Origin: CAYMCQ01 sp964389025
GTDB lineage: Bacteria; Verrucomicrobiota; Verrucomicrobiia; Limisphaerales; CAYMCQ01
NCBI GenBank assembly: GCA_964389025.1
Contig: CAYMCQ010000082.1
Coordinates: forward strand, 1-18,459
Length of the DNA: 18,459 bases
Direction of reading: 5' to 3'
Shown: piece by piece, positions 15,996 through 18,459 of the stretch
Layout: every line of letters starts with the position of its first letter
Position numbering within the stretch: position 1 is the first letter of the stretch
Notes under the pieces: model-generated
What the model saw: only the letters and a program-made list of their open reading frames with translations
Database searches by the model: none
What the model was told of the DNA's origin: nothing
Translations under genes and position numbers: made by a program

Positions 15996-17534
15996 TTACT
16001 GAATTTTATACGGCTCGTGCCAGACGTGGCCGCTTTGCGCCAGCAAATCGTCCGACGCCACCGGCCCCCACGTTCCGGCGGCGTAGAATTCCCGGTTCGA
16101 CAACGACTTGCCTTCCCAGCCTTTGCGAACCGAATCCACGATTCCCCACGCCGCCTCGACTTCATCGCGGCGGATGAAGAGCGTTGCGTCGCCGACCATC
16201 GCTTCGAGCAGGAGCCTCTCGTAAGCCTCGGGGGTGTAAGCGCCGAACTCCGCGTCGTAGCTGAAGTGCATCCGCACGGGTCGGATGTTCAGGCTCGTGC
16301 CGGGAACTTTTCCGTTGATGCGCAGCGAAATTCCTTCGTTCGGCTGCAACCGTAGTGTCAGCGCGTTGGCGTCGAGATGCTGATCGCTTTGCGCGGCGAA
16401 CAAAACATTCGGCGTAGGGCGAAACTGCATCCGCACCTCGCTCGCGCTCATCGGAAGATTTTTTCCCGTGCGCACATAGAATGGCACACCGCTCCAGCGC
16501 CAGTTGTCAATGTAGAGTTTGAGCGCCGCGTAAGTTTCCACGTTGGAATCCGGCTTCACCTTCGTCTCCTGCCGGTAGCCGGGCCGCTGCTGGCCGTCAA
16601 TCGCGCCGGCAAAATATTGTCCGCGCACGACTTGTTTCGCCACGTCCTCCGCGTTCATCGCACGGATGGATTTGAGCAACTTCACTTTTTCATCGCGGAT
16701 CGGCTCGGCTTCCAGCGCCACCGGCGGTTCCATCGCCACGAGCGAGAGCACTTGCAAAATGTGGTTCTGAAACATGTCGCGCAGCGCGCCCGCTTCCTCG
16801 TAATAACCGCCGCGCCCGCCGACGCCGAGCTTCTCTCCCACGGTGATCTGCACGTGGTCAACCGAATCGCGGTTCCAGAGCCGCTCGAAAATCGAGTTCG
16901 AAAACCGGAACGTCAAAATGTTCTGCACCGTTTCCTTGCCGAGGTAATGGTCAATGCGATAGACCTGCCGCTCTCGCGCGTGCTTCGTCAACACGTTGTT
17001 CAACTCCAGCGCCGACGCGAGGTCGTGGCCAAAAGGTTTTTCCACCACGAGCCGCTGCCAGCCTTTCGATTGGTCTTTGGTCAACAGCCCGGCGGCGTCC
17101 AGTTGCCCGGCGATTTCACCGAACTGGCTCGGCGACGTGGCAAGATAGAAAAGCAAATTGTTCCGCAACCTCTCATCACCAAAGGAACTCAATTGCTTTT
17201 CCAGTTTCTTGAACGCATTCAGGTCATTGAAATCGCCCTGGCAATAAAAAATATTCTTGGAAAATTCCTCCCACACCTTGTCATCCACCGGCTTCGTGCG
17301 CGAAAACTGGTCGAGGTCTTTGCGCAATTCCTGTCGCCATTCCGCGTCCGGCTTTTCGCGCCGCGCAAAACCGATGATGCGCACCGGCGACGGCATTTGT
17401 TTTTCTAGAAACAAATGATAACAGGCCGGAATCAGTTTGCGCGCCGTCAAATCACCGCTCGCGCCGAAGATGATGATGGAGCAAGGTTCGATGGCGCGCC
17501 GCGAGTCGCCGTGGGTTGGTTGGTTGGTTGCCAT
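15996..17534 (-). CDS. zwf: glucose-6-phosphate dehydrogenase
   Basis: 512-residue cytoplasmic NAD(P)-dependent dehydrogenase, first step of the oxidative pentose phosphate and Entner-Doudoroff pathways. N-terminal nucleotide-binding motif GASGDLTARKL; substrate-site RIDHYLGKETVQN with Asp195, His196 and Lys200; candidate catalytic base His258 in MFQNHILQVL; full family length with the C-terminal WGPVASDDLL region. ATG at 17532-17534 is the first start in the frame and sits about 20 residues before the dinucleotide-binding strand, as usual. It leads the zwf-pgl operon and is divergent from rph. Confidence 0.97.
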   Translation of the reverse strand: MATNQPTHGDSRRAIEPCSIIIFGASGDLTARKLIPACYHLFLEKQMPSPVRIIGFARREKPDAEWRQELRKDLDQFSRTKPVDDKVWEEFSKNIFYCQGDFNDLNAFKKLEKQLSSFGDERLRNNLLFYLATSPSQFGEIAGQLDAAGLLTKDQSKGWQRLVVEKPFGHDLASALELNNVLTKHARERQVYRIDHYLGKETVQNILTFRFSNSIFERLWNRDSVDHVQITVGEKLGVGGRGGYYEEAGALRDMFQNHILQVLSLVAMEPPVALEAEPIRDEKVKLLKSIRAMNAEDVAKQVVRGQYFAGAIDGQQRPGYRQETKVKPDSNVETYAALKLYIDNWRWSGVPFYVRTGKNLPMSASEVRMQFRPTPNVLFAAQSDQHLDANALTLRLQPNEGISLRINGKVPGTSLNIRPVRMHFSYDAEFGAYTPEAYERLLLEAMVGDATLFIRRDEVEAAWGIVDSVRKGWEGKSLSNREFYAAGTWGPVASDDLLAQSGHVWHEPYKIQ

Positions 17535-17655
17535 GCGGGGACAATTACCAGCCCGGCGAATTATTTCAACAAGTTCTCGAAGAGAAAATGCGCTGCGAAA
17601 TGTATCCTTTTCCTCGTTGCCATCTAATGCGCCTCAATTACCATCGCCGCGATTT
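17535..17655. promoter_or_regulatory. divergent intergenic region, zwf / rph
   Basis: 121 bp between two start codons facing apart. AT-richer than the surroundings (17570-17620), but no promoter hexamer pair or operator stands out. Neither start has a clear Shine-Dalgarno. The rph frame is open back to 17437, overlapping zwf, but that part is not protein-like. Confidence 0.35.
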
Positions 17656-18408
17656 ATGTCGCAAGCGTCACCAGTCGCCGAATCGGTTGCCCGCGCTGAC
17701 GGACGTTTGCCGCATCAGCTTCGCCCCATCCGCTTCCGCAACGACATCGCGCCTTACGCGACCGGCTCCACGCTCGTCGAGTGGGGCAACACGCGCGTGA
17801 TCTGCGGCGTGACGGTCGAGGAAACCGTGCCGCGCTGGATGAAGGAACAAAATGTCACCGGCGGCTGGATCACGTCCGAATATTCGATGCTGCCTTACTC
17901 GACGCTCCAACGCAAAGCGCGCGACAGCACGAAAGGTCGCATTGACGGGCGCTCGCAGGAAATCCAGCGGCTCATCGGCCGCGCGATGCGCGCGGCGCTC
18001 GACCTCGACAAGCTCGGCGCGCGCACAATCTGGGTGGATTGCGATGTGTTGCAGGCCGACGGCGGAACGCGCACGGCGGCCATCACGGGAAGTTTCGTGG
18101 CGCTGTCGCTGGCGGTGAAAAAATTGATGACGGATGGGAAGTTGAAAGAAAGCCCGATCCTGCACGGCGTCGCGGCGGTGAGCGTTGGACTCGTAGCAAA
18201 CCAAGTGCTGCTCGACTTGTGTTACACGGAAGACGCGGCGGCGGCGGTGGATCTGAATCTGGTGATGGATGACGAGGAGAATTTCGTCGAGGTGCAGGGC
18301 ACGGGTGAAGAATCCACGTTCAGCCAGACTCAACTCAATGAGATGCTGGAAATGGGGAAGGATGGAATCCGGCAGTTGCTCGCGGCGCAGGAGTCGGCGC
18401 TGGGATGA
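17656..18408 (+). CDS. rph: ribonuclease PH
   Basis: 250-residue phosphate-dependent 3'-5' exoribonuclease that trims tRNA precursors; forms a hexameric ring. Signature sequence: RPIRFRNDIAPYATGSTLVEWGNTRV near the N-terminus appears in family order, then GRSQEIQRLIGRAMRA at about 98-113, WVDCDVLQADGGTRTAAITGS at about 126-146 with the phosphate-binding GTR, and a C-terminal part with VDLNLVMD and FVEVQGTGEE. ATG at 17656 gives the normal length. It is followed 8 bp after the stop by a repeat arm. Confidence 0.96.
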   Translation: MSQASPVAESVARADGRLPHQLRPIRFRNDIAPYATGSTLVEWGNTRVICGVTVEETVPRWMKEQNVTGGWITSEYSMLPYSTLQRKARDSTKGRIDGRSQEIQRLIGRAMRAALDLDKLGARTIWVDCDVLQADGGTRTAAITGSFVALSLAVKKLMTDGKLKESPILHGVAAVSVGLVANQVLLDLCYTEDAAAAVDLNLVMDDEENFVEVQGTGEESTFSQTQLNEMLEMGKDGIRQLLAAQESALG

Positions 18409-18416
18409 TTCGTTTC

Positions 18417-18440
18417 GGAGGGCGGAGTTCCACGACGCCC
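18417..18440. repeat. GGAGGGCGGAGTTCC half repeat at window end
   Basis: Identical over 24 bp to the left arm at 6717-6740. No inverted partner follows in the remaining 19 bp, which instead contain AAAGGAG (18451-18457), a plausible ribosome site for a gene starting beyond the window. Confidence 0.8.
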
Positions 18441-18459
18441 GGAATTGTTTAAAGGAGAA

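Noticed and set aside
16377..17408. 343-codon open frame antisense to zwf
   Set aside because: Basic, Arg- and His-rich composition without motifs; zwf on the other strand is unmistakable.

Overview
The window looks like chromosomal DNA of a GC-rich member of the PVC group, most likely Verrucomicrobia close to Pedosphaera/Limisphaerales. This is inferred from three things: a large secreted protein of the 'membrane-bound dehydrogenase / PVC heme-binding' type, a Verrucomicrobia-style REP-associated transposase, and many dispersed palindromic repeats that also sit inside genes. No plasmid, phage or CRISPR signature was seen, and no tRNA or rRNA was recognised. Few genes have a clear Shine-Dalgarno.

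Layout. Positions 1-2380 (minus): a P1B-type metal ATPase with SPC and HEG motifs, cut at its C-terminus by the window edge, divergent from an FmdB-type zinc-ribbon protein (2498-2995, plus). Positions 3001-3894: a RAYT transposase gene surrounded by seven REP hairpins, the two outermost being identical 26-bp inverted copies. Then a two-domain CbiX/sirohydrochlorin-chelatase-like gene (minus, 3891 to about 4907) and a 1023-residue exported protein (plus, 5056-8127) with propeller, HEAT-like and cytochrome c parts. After a repeat cluster come a membrane-anchored endonuclease/exonuclease/phosphatase protein (minus), KDPG aldolase eda plus an ExuT-like MFS transporter (plus), yqgE, a ptsN-like EIIA gene and argS (plus). 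A structured gene-free stretch with a strong minus-strand terminator follows (14934-15209). The right end holds zwf-pgl (minus) divergent from RNase PH (plus).

How the genes fit together. zwf and pgl make 6-phosphogluconate; eda splits KDPG and its neighbour probably imports hexuronates, so two parts of an Entner-Doudoroff/uronate route are close together, although edd was not seen. The other genes are housekeeping (argS, rph, yqgE, ptsN) or metal and respiratory functions.

The most notable content is the repeat layer. At least four palindromic families occur: GTAG-footed REPs around the RAYT gene; a four-hairpin composite element present three times; a GGAGGGCGGAGTTCC inverted pair present two and a half times; and a CCTCTCC-type element. 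There are also 7-bp tandem arrays. Five insertions lie inside coding genes (metal ATPase, CbiX, the exported cytochrome protein, and argS twice) and every one keeps the frame open. REPs also supply a stop codon (CbiX) and sit directly after several stop codons.
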